Shown here: in pieces, positions 1 through 11,639 of the stretch
How the letters are laid out: every line of letters begins with the position of its first letter
How positions within the stretch are numbered: position 1 is the first letter of the stretch
Source of the DNA: Symbiodinium natans
Taxonomy: Eukaryota; Sar; Dinophyceae; Suessiales; Symbiodiniaceae
Direction of reading: 5' to 3'
Assembly (NCBI GenBank): GCA_905221605.1
Contig: CAJNDS010002105.1
Coordinates: 310,001 to 374,000 of the forward strand
Length of the DNA: 64,000 nt
Notes under the pieces: generated by a model
Told to the model about the DNA's origin: nothing
Seen by the model: the letters and a program-made list of their open reading frames with translations, nothing else
The model's database searches: none
Position numbers and translations under genes: made by a program

Positions 1-830
1 AAAGTTTGTGGTGTTGTCCGACCGCACCCTTGACGAAATGGCACGGACATCGGTAGGTCGCTCGGGGAGGGACCCTGTGCACAGCTTCGAGTAGAGTGCC
101 CTGCCCACTCCCCTAACCGCCCCTACACCGCCGTGCGTATCTTTCGCGTCTGCCACAACAAGCACATGCATGCCGTACCCTGTAACCCTCCCCAAGTCGA
201 GCTGACGCAGCTTAAACACGCATGAATTAGAGGCGAAGCAAGTTGGATCGGGGAAAGAAGAGCATCAAAGTTAGCAAGCCCCTTGGCACAACAGCTCCAA
301 GACAACGGGCCTCGCGGTCCCCGGCCAACCTCTCCCCCTCCGAACCCGAAATTTGCGGTCCAACTGGATCCTGCCCGCACCGCTTTGGAGGAGCCGCAAT
401 CCCATGCCGCAGGGGGGTCCAGCCTTAGCTGAGACCATGTCAAAAAGCAGGAAAAAGGGCAACCTTTCTACCCTAAACCCCCTGAAGCTCTCCTAACTCC
501 TGAACTCATGACGTGTGCAGCGCTGCATCAAGCTGACATATGACTTTGGCTTTCCTTCGTCTGCGATGCGCACGCTGCATCCCGCGTTGGGCCGGCCGGG
601 CTGCCAAGGCAGCGCGCGCAAGCGCTTTACCCACACTGCCCTGGGGAAGGTGCACGAAGGGGACAGCGTACTCCTAAGCTCTGCACTCCCGCAGCCGGGC
701 TGTCAGCTCTGTTCGCGATGGAGAGATCCAGCCCCTCCTTTTGCCATGACCCCTCCTTTTGGCTGGAGCTTCCTCGGCCATCTCCGCGACCAAGTCGCCC
801 GGCTATCCTTGGCTCCTGAAGGGGTTTCCA
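1..830. other. No supported gene at left edge
   Basis: Open frames exist on both strands but none shows convincing protein-like composition or a recognisable motif. A short stretch near 370-412 resembles one near 59076-59122 (both contain CCTGCCCG, ACCGCTT, GGAGGA and ATGCCGC in the same order), which may be a dispersed repeat or the remains of related exons. Confidence 0.3.
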
Positions 831-839
831 TTGGAACTC

Positions 840-1263
840 TGTTTGCGGAATCGTTGGGATGGAGCGCCTTTTGGCGCCTTCAAGTACTTCGGGTCGAAAA
901 ACAGTTGTTCCAGACTCACGGAGGGAGGCTGCCTGAAGAAGTCGCCAGTACCCACAAAACATCCAAGATGAGCATACGGCAAAGGTGGGCATCCGGTCCA
1001 TGCATCGGAACCGTCGGATGGGCGAGCTTCCAGTCTGCTCTGATCACGTCGTCTTCCCCCAAGTTCGGAGCCCTCCTTCGAGCCTCTACAGTGACAGGGA
1101 TTTCCTCAGAAGACTTTCCAAGCCAAAGAGCTGCTAGTCGACTGTAAGTCGCTGTAAGTTCTTCCCGTTCTTCACGACGAAGAAAAAGGAGAAGAGCCTC
1201 AAGAGCCTGCTCCAGAGCCTGCTCTGAAACGCCTGTTCTGAGAAACTCCTCAAATTGCCCCAA
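840..1263 (-). CDS. Exon(s) of an unknown acidic helical protein
   Basis: The minus frame from about 1263 down to 1010 encodes a strongly protein-like helical segment rich in Glu, Leu and Arg (for example QALEQALEALLLF followed by REEREEL), then a basic-acidic tail. A second open stretch at about 930-840 contains FRPEVLEGAKRRS. There is no ATG at the upstream edge (the first codon of the open frame is TTG), so this is probably an internal exon with a splice acceptor nearby. I recognise no family. It may continue the minus-strand gene series that dominates the window. Exon ends are approximate. Confidence 0.45.
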
Positions 1264-1510
1264 GTCTCATGCACTCGACGAAAAGGCGACGAGACCAGCT
1301 TTCGAAGACATGTTTCATAGTGGCCATGGCTGCACCCGTTGCTGCTTTGGCTTAGTCACTTAGTCCTGACCAGGTTCTTGCGGAGGAGAGCTGAATCGTT
1401 GTGAAAACCGCAGACACTGCTTTCGGGGAGGCAGGGACGAGGAAGATGGGCCCTTGCTCCGCCACAAGTGCGATTGCAGAGCGCGCTGAAGACAAAGTTG
1501 CGGGACATGG

Positions 1511-1557
1511 TGTGCAGATGTGTGCAGATGTGTGAAGATGTGTGAAGATGTGTGAAG
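1511..1557. repeat. 10-bp tandem repeat
   Basis: Almost five copies of TGTGCAGATG/TGTGAAGATG in exact 10-bp register, with a single C/A variant separating the first two copies from the rest. Confidence 0.9.
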
Positions 1558-1664
1558 CCCGAGGGTTCGAAGTTGGGCTCTGGCTTCGGGAATGCCACGG
1601 GGCAAGCGATCACGGGCAAGCTCGATCTGAGCCTAAGTCCTCGAAGATCGCAGAATGTAGCTAC

Positions 1665-1790
1665 TCCTCTCCTTTCTTCCCTCCTGTTTTCCCTCCTTTC
1701 TTCCCTCCTTTCTCCCTTCCTTTCTGCCCTCCTGTCTCCCCTCCTTTCTCCCCTCCTTCTTCTCTTTTCCTCTCTTTTCGTCTCCTGCGT
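1665..1790. repeat. Pyrimidine-rich degenerate tandem repeat
   Basis: Polypyrimidine tract on the plus strand made of variants of CCTCCTTTCTTC. On the minus strand it is a polypurine tract. It lies in probable intron or intergenic DNA. Confidence 0.8.
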
Positions 1791-1799
1791 CTAGATGAG

Positions 1800-2430
1800 A
1801 TATACTTGCTGTTCATCCTTACTTCACTTTCGTCATCCACACCTTTTGCATTCTTGGTGTGAGCGGAGGCTTGGGCCCCCCGGCACGCTCAGCTGCTCCT
1901 CCACCCTGGCCCTCTCTGACCGCTCCGTTTCGGGTGCCTCAGAGAGGAGTCGAGGACAGAGAATCCAACAGAGCGCTGTTTGAAATATCTCTTGGGAATC
2001 TGAGGCAATGCGTCGCAGGTGTCCCATGTGTCCCCATGTGCCCTTCTCACTCCTTCTCACTCCTTACGTTCCTGTCCCCGTTTGGGCCCTGGCCTCAGAT
2101 GCTGGTGCAATGTCTGAGCTTCCTGCAACTTACAATCACTTTCATCAGTTCTGACATCACTCATGCAGACTCACTCGCTGCATTTGTGCAGTGCACAGCC
2201 CGTGAGAGCACATGTCCTGAAGGTAAATTCGACCGTTTCCTTGGCTATGCGGCTTGGAGGAAAACATGATGCAACGGGCCGGTAGGCTTCTGTGATGCAT
2301 AAAGATCAATCTGAAGCTCGATTTGCTCTTGGCTCTATCGTTCGTCAAGATTCCCTGCCGCGTGCAGCAAACAAGACTGCATGCACCAAGAAACGCATGA
2401 TACACAGGCCTCGTTGATGTAGCCAGAGCT
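1800..2430. other. Mostly non-coding; weak exon candidate
   Basis: The only protein-like stretch is on the minus strand at about 1950-1880, with an acidic-basic run (SEAPETERSERARVEEQL). It is too short to call with confidence. Nothing else is supported. Confidence 0.25.
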
Positions 2431-5152
2431 GCTCACATTGTCTTGTTTTCACCCTCGATGCCCTGAGACCAAATGGCCCGCCTTCTTCTGCTTGATGATC
2501 TCAACCGTATCTGTGGCCTTGGAGAGAAGTCGACGGTAGGCCTCCAGGGACGCACAGGAAGAACAAAGGACCACTCTCTGCAACTTCTTCTCTGCCATCC
2601 CATCACCCGAATTACACTCCCGAAAAACGCACCAGTCTGCAGTCACCGCTCTTGGACAACAGGATGCAGCATGCGCACCCAAACACAACCTAACATTTAT
2701 CTGGCGTATTGAGATTTTGCTAACAGCGCCCACCTCTTCAGTTGTTTGTGCTTCTACCACGTTGTCCTGCCACGGCACACCAAGGGACATCTTGATGTCC
2801 ATGCTGGTCCATGCTTATGATTGCAGCAGTCCTCTGCAACCTGAGCCGACACTTCACCAGCATCTTTGTGCTCTTCATTGGTCACATCCTGTTGCCGTAG
2901 TTGGACATCAAATTGTATAGAAGTGGGAAATAACAATGGGTCCACGCTCCTCGTCTGCTTGGGGCTTCCTGACGATAATTGGCTGTTGCAAGGTGCTCTG
3001 CAGAATCGCAATCTCTTCCTGCAGAGAATGGGCGGTTCAACGATGCTGTGAAGGTACTGCCCTTGATTGCACTGGATTCACTGGATCATTTGTCCCGAAG
3101 AGTAGTGCAATCAGCGTCGATCTCCTGATGTGCCGGTCTCATCTCTGAAGCATGCAAAGGCTTTGCCAAAGGCTTTGCAAAGGAAGTGGTGAAATCTCTG
3201 ATCAGCCTGAAACTTCTGCTGCCTCTCGACCGGATCGGCGCTGACCACAACCTCTTGGATTTGCATGAAGCTTTCCTCGTTGTCACGGGTAAACACGCTT
3301 GCATCGGTCAGATGAATCGAAAGGGCCTGTACTAACTCATGCACACATCCACCAAAGTGCAGTGAGGAGTCTGATCCTCCCAACTTTTGATCCTGGTCCT
3401 GCGGACGAGGAAGGCCGAAGCAGACTAGCTGCCCATGATGCTGCGTAACGGCTTTGGGTCCTTGCGTGTATCCTCTAACTTGAGAATGCCGTTCCTCACC
3501 TTCTTTTTCCCTGGCTTGTACCAGCATGGGTGATGGACCGTTCCAATTTGTGAAATGCAAGAGAAAGGGGGATTCATATCAATGGGACAGTAGCACCACC
3601 CGGTCGATTGAACGTACCTCAAGAGCATCGAATGGAGGCAACACGGCAAAAAAATCGGACGCGAGAAGCATGGCTCTGGACGCTCTGGACCACCGAGGCC
3701 ATGGCTGTAGGCCAGGGAAACACTCTCTGCAAGCAACTCATCTTCTAGCATCAGCTGTGCTAGAACTGCTTGCATCTGCTTCACCACAGCCTCCACAACG
3801 AGCAACGACCATCTCAGTGTCTAACTTCGACAAAGCCGGCCTCGCTCACGAGAAGGTAAGACGGATCCTTGCAGACAACACATCCCGTTTGTGGTCAGAG
3901 ATTTCGGAGCACCAGCACACTGTAGATGTACTGGGACAGCAACATCAGCGGGCGGGATTCGGATCTTCTTGCTCTTGAACTTGGCACAAGAAGCTACATG
4001 AAGATATGCGAAGCTCGATCTCAGGCAGGATGCCACAGAGTTGGATCACCCTCGCAGTCGTCAAGCCGTCGCCAAGCTGCAGCTGCACTGTTGAAGAACA
4101 GCTTGGCTTTCGCAACCGCATCTTCCAAGGACTGTGCAGGCGACAAGGCGGATGCCAAGGCCAATGCCAGCTGCATGCCAGTTTAAAAATCGGCGGACAA
4201 ATCGGGTCACCCCTGATGGATGCCAGTGTCGCCTCCAGCTTTCGGCTGCTGATGGCCTGAGTACAGCAAGGAACGGACCAACAACAGTAAGGAACTCGCA
4301 CAAGGACAACTTACCAAGTCCACCATTTGCATCATTTGTGGGGCCGCGACCAGTTTTCCAGACAGGACTTGTGCCTCCTCTTGCTGAGACGAAATGATTG
4401 AAAGGACCTGCCGGAGCATGAGAGCAAACAGGAGTGGAAACAGGAGTGCAAACAGGAGAGCAAACAGGAGAGCAAACAGGAGAGCAAACGGGAGACTGAA
4501 GTAAAAAACGATTGTTGCACAGCAAACCCTTGAAGTGTTGGCCTCCGCTGCCTTATTTCCAGTGGAGTTCCTTCTTTTGTTTTGAGGGACAGTTTGCTTC
4601 ATCAGCTCCATCTTGTGAATGTCGCCTTTGATCTGCTCCACATTGTCCTGTAGCAGGAGGGCATCCGAGTTTCCTGAGTCTACTGCAATACTTCAGAAAT
4701 GGGGTAAAAGATGAGACGGTGCTCAAAAAATGGCCCGGCGCCGGTCTAAGGAGGAGAGCCGTCAGACTCGTACTCTCAGCTGAATTTCGGGATTTCAAGA
4801 AGAAACAAAGCCCCCAGCATGCCGCTTCCAACGCCGCCAACAAACTACACAAAAAACCCTGGAAAGCCTTCCCACACCAAAGCCTTGACATGCGCAAGAA
4901 GACCCTTTCAAAATTCTCGATCCCCCAACATCCCCAACGTGGGCTTTTGCAAAAAAAATGCACATGAGGCCTGGCAGCGAATCGGGGTAAACCACAAAGA
5001 CAGCAACGTCTTGAAATTCTTGAAAGTTCCAGCACAGGTACGGCTTGTGAAGTCTACAGGCTCTCTTCCTCTTCTTCTCCTTCTTCTTCTTCTTCCCCTT
5101 CCCCTTCCCCTTCCTCTGCCTCTTCCTCTGCCTCTTCCTCTTGTTCTACAGG

Positions 5153-5185
<33 letters not shown>

Positions 5186-7930
5186 GTGCGGTCCCTGAGA
5201 TCGGCGATCTGGTCGTCAATGTCATGGAATCTGACGGGGTCGGCACAGTGCAAACGACACCATGACAAATGGGAGCCAACTCCCTTCTTACTGGCACCGC
5301 CTCTTGGCAGCTCTTTCCGCCTGGCGCCTCGCCAATCACAAGCAAGAGGAACATTGCAACGCATTGGCTTTGGGAAGCCTTGAACGTTGAGGATGTTGTG
5401 GCCTCCCCTCTCGTCCCAGACACGCCCACCCAACTCTAGCATCCTGGGTACCCCTGACCAGCCTGTTTAATGCTGATTTACGAGGGCAGCTGAGCTCCTG
5501 TTTAACATCTCCAACTTCTGCATCTCTATGCCAAGACAGGAACCTTCATGCAATTGGCACTGCAGATATTCTCCGGTGGTGAACCAACTGCGATGCGAAC
5601 CGAACCACACCAATGAAGATCCTTGTCCTAGAACAGCTGATGTTCAATGTCGTGCTCATGTTTGGCCGTGATTTGCCTGACCCAGATAAGGGTTGTTGTT
5701 GGCTCATTTCTGGGGCTCCTTGCACTCTTCCATACTCCTCCATTTGAAAGTGAATAAACGAGATGCCTCAGTCTTTCCTGTCGCTTTTCCTCCTCCTCCT
5801 GCTGCACCTCGGATGTGAAAGCTCCACTTGAAAAAACTGCATCGTCTCGCGACCTTGATAGCCTGGTTGCTCTTTGAAGGACTTCCTCCGCGATCTTCCT
5901 CTTTGCTTCCCAATGTTCATCAACACGTTGCCCGAACTTCTGCTGAAAGCCTAAGCAGGTTGACATGGCATACAAACGCTTTGCAAAACACGTCTCCAGA
6001 TGGGCGTTCGGTAGCAAGTGACCATTTCGACCAAGACACAGCTAATCGTAGAGAACAAAGACATGTCCTGGCATCTTGTTGGGCCGATCTTGCATAAGGG
6101 GCATGACGTTGCATGATGCAACATGCCTCGCAAGATGCTTACACAGCTTAAGGATGAAGTGTCCTTCTTCTCGATGCCGCTCTTTATCCCACGGAGCCCT
6201 TCCTGAGAGTCTACGAGTCAGCGGCTCTGAATTGGAGTTGTCGATCGATTTCTGCCATCCTGCTAGATTCCATAAAGAAAAAAACTCTCTCTGACTTCGA
6301 AACTCCACAGAAACAGCCCCACAATCATTCTTGAGGCCAGCGACCAGCTGGGATGCCAGTATCCTTTGCTTGTCGAGCGCTTCAAAATGCTTCAAGCCCA
6401 CACGAAGGATTTCGAGATCTCACAGCCAAGAGGCTTGCTCGATTGTGCTTCGGTCTCGTCCAGCTCTGCGGCCTGAGAACCCCTTTAGCTTCTTTAGCCA
6501 AGCTTTCCAGGGGCACAAGAACACAGTCCTCCTCAACTCCCTGCTTCTTCCGCCGTTGAAACCAATTGTTCCTGAGCACTGCAGAAACACAAAAAAAAAA
6601 AAAAAAAAAACGCTGGGAGGTCACGTGTTTCACGTGTTTCACGTGCTTCCTATGATCAAGGCAAGGTTCAACTCCTCTGTCAGTCTCACCCGCGCGAGCT
6701 CCTTCCATTCGTACATGATTCCTGGGAAGATAATGGCTCTGCCAAACTCCCCTTGTGATGCGACATACGCTAGCAGATTTCATGTGTAAGAACCTTTGAC
6801 ACAACATTTTGGCTGCAGACTCTTCGATGTGAGCCACATACCGAAGCTGTGCCAACTGGAATCGCGCAAGATGTCTGCAAAAAAGGCTCGGTTTGTTGCA
6901 GCTCTTCCGGCATTGACCTCTGTCTGCAACATGGTGCCGCTATGTGCCGCTCTGCAAAACCTTCCGACTCCGAGGGCCGAGCTTGCTGCTCGATTTTGCT
7001 GTAGTCCGTTTCTTGCACGATGTCGTCAATGTCCTCAGAAGAGTCAACTATACCCAACTCCGGACAACTTCCAAGGGCGGAAAACCACGCAACCAAGGCA
7101 AGCAAGGCGCATGGTAGTTTATGTTCAAGAAGCCATCGACACTGTCATCGTCGCTGGGATCTGCCACACGCGTGCACCATTCTCGGGTTTTCTTTTGGGT
7201 CTGTATTGAAAGTGTCTTTTCTGAAAATTCCTCAAAGAAGCCAAATGTCAAAAAACAATCCAGAAACCATCCAAAAACCCTCGGACTCTTTTGCGGAACC
7301 ATCACCACACCTGCCCGGCCGGAACCATCCTCGCTCGAGTCCTGGCACTCCAAAACGGTTGTATGTTTGCCTAAGAAACCAAAGAGGCTTCACGAGCGCA
7401 CTGCGAGTCACTGGGACCTACATGGCCCACGGACCTTTACACACCGAAAGAAGCGAATGAGCAAAATCTGGAGTTCAAACCACGCTTCGCTCATCCCAGC
7501 CAGAACAACGGTAGCAGTTCCGTACCCCATCCTCTTCATCTTCGGAATGCCTAGGGAGCCAGCAGCTTCAATGCCAGCGGCATGGAGTGACAGAGGCATA
7601 CCATGACATGGGAAAGCCACTGGAAGGCCACTGGAAAGCCTGCGCCAAATTTGCAGCAGCGGTGCACTTCGCCCTCCATCCAGCCAGGCATTCCAGCCTG
7701 CACTAGGCACACCTCTCGGCACGCAAATCGGATCCTGGCAGTCGAGAGGCCAGCTTCTTCGTGAACTTGGCCGCCGCTGGCGGTTCCACGGTCTCCTGCG
7801 GCTCTGGCCGCTCCACCTCCTCAGGCAGCAAGTTAGCACGGGATGCATGATTCCAACACCAACAAACTCGAACTCTTGTTGCTGAAACCTTCTGCTAGCA
7901 CGAAAGCTATTTAATGTCTGACATGACAAC
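2430..7930 (-). CDS. Multi-exon coiled-coil protein gene (candidate)
   Basis: A series of minus-strand open segments with strongly protein-like, charged, helical composition suggests one or more spliced genes. From 5' to 3': 7840-7720 (contains EEVERPEPQETVEPPAAAKF), 7200-7110 (VADPSDDDSVDGF), 7065-6990 (SSEDIDDIVQETDYSKIEQQ), 6400-6290 (GLKHFEALDKQRILASQL), 5960-5745 (VDEHWEAKRKIAEEVLQ and a QQEEEEKRQERLRHL coiled coil), 3830-3700 (VVEAVVKQMQAVLAQLMLED), 3420-3180 (VHELVQALSIHLTDASVF), 3035-2925 (LQEEIAILQSTLQQP) and 2545-2450 (LEAYRRLLSKATDTVEII). Frames change between segments, as expected for exons. I recognise no enzyme domain. A cytoskeletal or scaffold role is only a guess from the coiled coils. 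Whether all segments belong to one transcript is unproven. Confidence 0.45.
4423..4494. repeat. 12-bp minisatellite, six copies
   Basis: Six head-to-tail copies of AGCAAACAGGAG with few substitutions (TGGAAACAGGAG, TGCAAACAGGAG, and a final CGGGAG). Confidence 0.9.
4500..5600. other. Intron-like DNA with CT-rich microsatellites
   Basis: No convincing exon. Contains a CTT/CCTTCC-rich tract at about 5060-5150 and a (CT)n run at about 5150-5175. Confidence 0.5.
6591..6645. repeat. A20 run followed by three CACGTG boxes
   Basis: A run of A at 6591-6610 is followed by three CACGTG palindromes at 6622, 6631 and 6640, spaced exactly 9 bp apart (TTTCACGTG unit). It lies between candidate exons. No regulatory role is shown. 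Confidence 0.6.
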
Positions 7931-8125
7931 CAGATTTTGCAGCGTCGATTTCTGCAAATATAAAAGACTCACCCTCTCACTCTCAGGTTTGCGGTCGAAC
8001 GAAGACACGAAACAACATTATGAAAGCAAGTAAAAGCAGCCACAGCATTGCTTCACTTTCTACATCAGGAGCTGCAGGTTCAAAAATGTTGAGAAAGAAG
8101 ATAGCATGCATGCACGCACTCCCGC

Positions 8126-8145
8126 GCAAACAACAAACAAACAAA

Positions 8146-8193
<48 letters not shown>
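8126..8193. repeat. (CAAA)n then (CA)n microsatellite
   Basis: About 25 bp of CAAA repeats run directly into about 44 bp of AC repeats, in non-coding DNA. Confidence 0.95.
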
Positions 8194-8199
<6 letters not shown>

Positions 8200-8489
8200 C
8201 ATATATCCGTAAGCTCATGGCACTTTGAGTAGCAGACTGACCATTAACTACTCACAACCTCTGCAAAAGTCATGGTTTTCGGTCCTCGAGATGCATGAGG
8301 TTCAAGACTTGCAGCCCCTATATAATGGTTCATGAACCTATCATTCTCTAAACCAGATAATTGTGGCAAAGACCTCATATTGATGCTGATGTACTAGCCC
8401 GTGAATGAATATCTGGGGTTACTTGCTTGGAGATCTATCTTCAGGAACCATCACAAGTATCAGGATCATCACACCCTGTCAATCAATCT

Positions 8490-8780
8490 CTTTCCCGCAA
8501 CATGTCGGTATCCTTCGCTTCCTTCGGTGATGCTGGAGGTGCGTTGCCTGGTGATCGGGGCAGACTTTTGCAACAACTGCATCATAGACCCTTGTGCCAG
8601 GCTGCTAGAAGCGTCCGAGTCTGCACTGCTCGAATCCACGACGACCTGCGCCATCCCGAAACCCCAAGCTGGCAAGCTGACGGCAGCCGTTGCAAAGGCC
8701 GAGGCACAAATCAGCCAAGGATCAAACGACTGTCTCAGTTGTTCCAGGTTATTGCCTTCGTCTTCATGTGTTGTCGGGAT
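8490..8780 (-). CDS. Exon with a probable transmembrane segment
   Basis: The minus frame contains an acidic lead (EDEGNNLEQLRQSFDPWL), a hydrophobic stretch (ICASAFATAAVSLPAWGFGM) long enough for a membrane helix, then an Ser/Asp-rich hydrophilic tail and QGSMMQLLQKSAPITRQR. The composition is convincingly protein-like, but no ATG or stop in the right place defines a complete gene, so I read it as one exon of a membrane or secreted protein. It lies upstream of the coiled-coil exon series on the same strand and could be its 5' part. Family unknown. Confidence 0.45.
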
Positions 8781-8899
8781 CCAGAATATCAGGCTGAAGT
8801 GGCGCGTGCTCATCAAAACGACTGCGAAAACAACTCCTTGAAATCCTCGGCTCGAAGCGAGATTCTCAAGCTTCGACGGAGAACTTTGCTTTTCGTTCG

Positions 8900-9330
8900 A
8901 AAGACTCAAGAAGAAGGCAAGTGGGGCGCTTGAGGCCGTGGAATGTTTTGTGAAATCAGTATTAGTTGGAAAAGTGCAAAACTCGATGTTTTGGCATTTG
9001 AGCTTCTTGGAGGGGTCTCGAGTCTCACAGCTTTTTTGTATGGTTCAGAGAGCAATATACTCGAGATTCATCCTTTTCCGGTTCTTGTATTCTCAATCAG
9101 GTGTTCGAAGGAGTACTTTTCGATGTTGTCCTGTTCGCTGTTTTCTAGTGTGTTTTCTGTACGAAGTAGGCATTCATGGTTTTTGTCGGTGTTTTGAAAA
9201 TTTACGTCAGCTGGCAAAGGGACTACTCGTCGACACGTGATTCGTCGACTTTGCCTGCTTGGGGGTTTTGAGGTTAAGGGTGGAAGTGTTTTGGGCGTGC
9301 CTTTGGGCTTCTCGGGTGTAAGGTTTGGGG
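8900..9330. other. No gene seen
   Basis: T-rich sequence on the plus strand with only short, low-complexity open frames. A TTTGGG-rich stretch lies at about 9250-9355. Confidence 0.4.
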
Positions 9331-9339
9331 TTCAGGGCG

Positions 9340-10428
9340 GAAGTGTGTTGGGTTTGACGTCATCATCGTTCGACCATGGATGCTCTGCATTGGTGAACTT
9401 GGAAATTTCAATGGCGTCTCGTGTGCACGAAGACTGGCTTTCATCTGCACAAGATTGAATCTTGCAGAGGTTCACTTGGAACACATCCGTGTAAAGCTGC
9501 ATGCCTGGATCGAATGTGTGCACACAGAAACTTTCTGAAATCTTCCGCTCGACACCTATGATCAGTTGGAATTTGCTGTGTTCCGTAAGCCATGAGAAAG
9601 GAAACAAAACAAGTTCACGTGTCATGTTTGCTTCGCAGGGCATGGTTCGAAAAAACACGTAGCACCCTTTTTTGGTTTTTCTGGGGAGAGCACCCGAAAC
9701 CAAATTGCCGTTTGGGGAGTGTTGCTTAGTCGCTCGTGCTCTTTCTGTAGCAACACACACACGTCTGACCGCTCCTCCTCCTCGTCCTTGCTACCGGGAT
9801 GGAAGATGCGGCCAGCCAGCAGGTCTTCGATGCCTTCTTGCAGCCCGTGGGCTATTGCAAGGAGCTGCGCCTCTTTCAGAGCACAAACGATTCAAAAGGT
9901 TGTCAACACACAACTCTGTCTTCTGGCTCTCATGACAGAAAAAGCGGGCACGGTCTTCAGTCGAAAAATAGGGGTTTTAAAGGGGGCAGCATGCTCTGGA
10001 CTCCTGCTCCTTGGTGCGCCCGCTCATGACGGGAGAAAGAATTTCCAAGTCACTCCTGAGCAAGACTGGAAAGCGACCGCAGCCCGCAGCAAGCTCCGAT
10101 TACGTCTCTGTCTACGTCCGTCTACGTCCGTCTGCGTGCATCTACGCCAGTCTACACCAGTCCACGTCAGCCTACGTCAGTCTACTGTCTACCCGGGTCC
10201 TTCTCCCTCTGGAGCCTTCGCCGCGAAACTTTATGTCAACCATTTCCTGTCGCTCGAAAGCTCTTTTGCAACTACGAGAAGCTCATGTTTCCAAATCACC
10301 ATCACAGTGCCAAAGATGCAGGACACATCGCTTTCAGGAAAAAGCTGTGTGAACGCTTGCACCCTGCACCTTAGAATATTGAATGGGCCACTGTCGAACA
10401 CTTCAAAGAAGGCCGTCCGTGTCGCCAT
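9340..10428 (-). CDS. Three-exon candidate gene, unknown protein
   Basis: Three minus-strand segments read like consecutive exons. Exon A starts at an ATG at 10428 (MATRTAFFEVFDSGPF) and continues to about 10235, with a hydrophobic stretch around SCIFGTVMVIWKHELLVV. Exon B, 9884-9763, encodes an acidic helix (ALKEAQLLAIAHGLQEGI, then EDLLAGRIFHPG and DEEERS). Exon C, about 9680-9340, is an uninterrupted segment with CYVFFRTMPCEANM, LTEHSKFQLIIGVERKI and TDVFQVNLCKIQSCADES. The frame changes between B and C, so an intron is needed. No known domain is recognised. The 65-codon first exon with an ATG is a plausible protein N-terminus. Confidence 0.5.
10111..10190. repeat. Exact 10-bp periodic repeat
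   Basis: Eight consecutive 10-mers related to TCTACGTCCG, with substitutions (TCTACGCCAG, TCCACGTCAG, CCTACGTCAG) but no loss of register. Confidence 0.85.
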
Positions 10429-10889
10429 GGATCGCGTCCGCCGCACTCTCCAGCACAGAGATGCCAAGGGCAGGGAAGCCCCGCCGACGCCGAAACCGGG
10501 CATCCTCAGCGGCCACAGCCACCATGAGCAGTCCACCGTCACACACATGCTCGGACAAGATCGGAATGCAAGGAGCGAAACAAGCTATCTATAAAAAATG
10601 ACCAACGCTTTCAGTCATGCCACAATGCGATACAACACTCAGTGTGCCAGTTCGGAGTGGGTTTGGGGTGCTTTGGACTGCAGCAAGTTTGGTTGCAGCA
10701 AGGCACACTAGAGTCACTAGACTCACTAGAGGTGCCGTGGCGTGCAGATGAGGTCTTTGGATTTCACTTTCGCTTTTGGTGTGGCTGGCGGGCCCGCGCC
10801 TAACACGTGGGGTCAACTTGGTGGCACCTTCCTCGATTGTCGAGTTCAGGGCGTATCCGGGCAACCCTTACACCTCCCTGGCCTAGCTG

Positions 10890-11395
10890 GGGCTACGGTT
10901 GTTGGGTGGAGAGCAAGAAAATGGAGCTGCCAGGCTGCTCCCATCGACCTGGGCGATGCTGCAGCAGTGTTGCCCTGTGGGGTCATTGGTACTTCATCTG
11001 AGCCGTGCAAATACCTTACTTCCAAGCCATTGCTTCTGAACAGTTGACACACAATGCACTGTAATCCAGACACTGAATTGCAAAATAAGCTGCAAACATG
11101 CCCCTTACAACTCTGGATGCCGTTGGCCGCTGCAGAAAGCACCTGGACTCAAGCTGCCAGCCATGGCGCAGTTGCCGCAATCCTGAGGAATCCGCAACAT
11201 GTCACGCAACATAGCAAACAACATGACACCCAACATGGCACGACAGTCATCAAGCGAACCCTTAGCCCTCTTGTGGTGCAACCGAAGAAGCTTTGCAGCA
11301 AGGTGCTGGGCTGGAAGCTTGAGGTGTGAACGAGCGTTGGCATAGAGCAAGGGCGTGAACTTGATGTCACCCAATGCACTACAAGGTATCGTACA
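10890..11395 (-). CDS. Two candidate exons, unknown protein
   Basis: Minus-strand segment 11395-11250 encodes LGDIKFTPLLYANARSHLKL and a basic helix (AAKLLRLHHKRAKGS). Segment 11025-10890 encodes FRSNGLEVRYLHGSDEVPM. Both look like real coding exons. They sit downstream of the alpha/beta-hydrolase on the same strand and could be its neighbour. No function is recognised. Confidence 0.4.
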
Positions 11396-11503
11396 TCGTA
11401 AGCACCTATGGCAACTACAGACTACTACCTCATGTTGGTGACCATTTTGCCTCCAGCGTTCAGGTGCTGTGAAGTCTTCCGCACGACTGTATCGGCCGTT
11501 GCG

Positions 11504-11559
11504 CCACATTCTGGTCCACGTTCTGGTCCATGTTCTGGCCACATTCTGGTCCACATTCA
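11504..11559. repeat. 12-bp degenerate repeat (CCACATTCTGGT)
   Basis: About five copies of CCACATTCTGGT and close variants, one of them one base shorter. Confidence 0.8.
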
Positions 11560-11639
11560 GCACCCAGACGCATTTGTGTCAGTTCTCGTACGACGCGGGC
11601 GCTGCAGGAGATGAGTAGGGATGTAAGTTGGGGCAACTT

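Noticed and set aside
9719-10594. 291-codon plus-strand ORF
   Set aside because: It lies opposite the better-supported minus-strand exons and has Ser/Arg/Pro-rich shadow-like composition.
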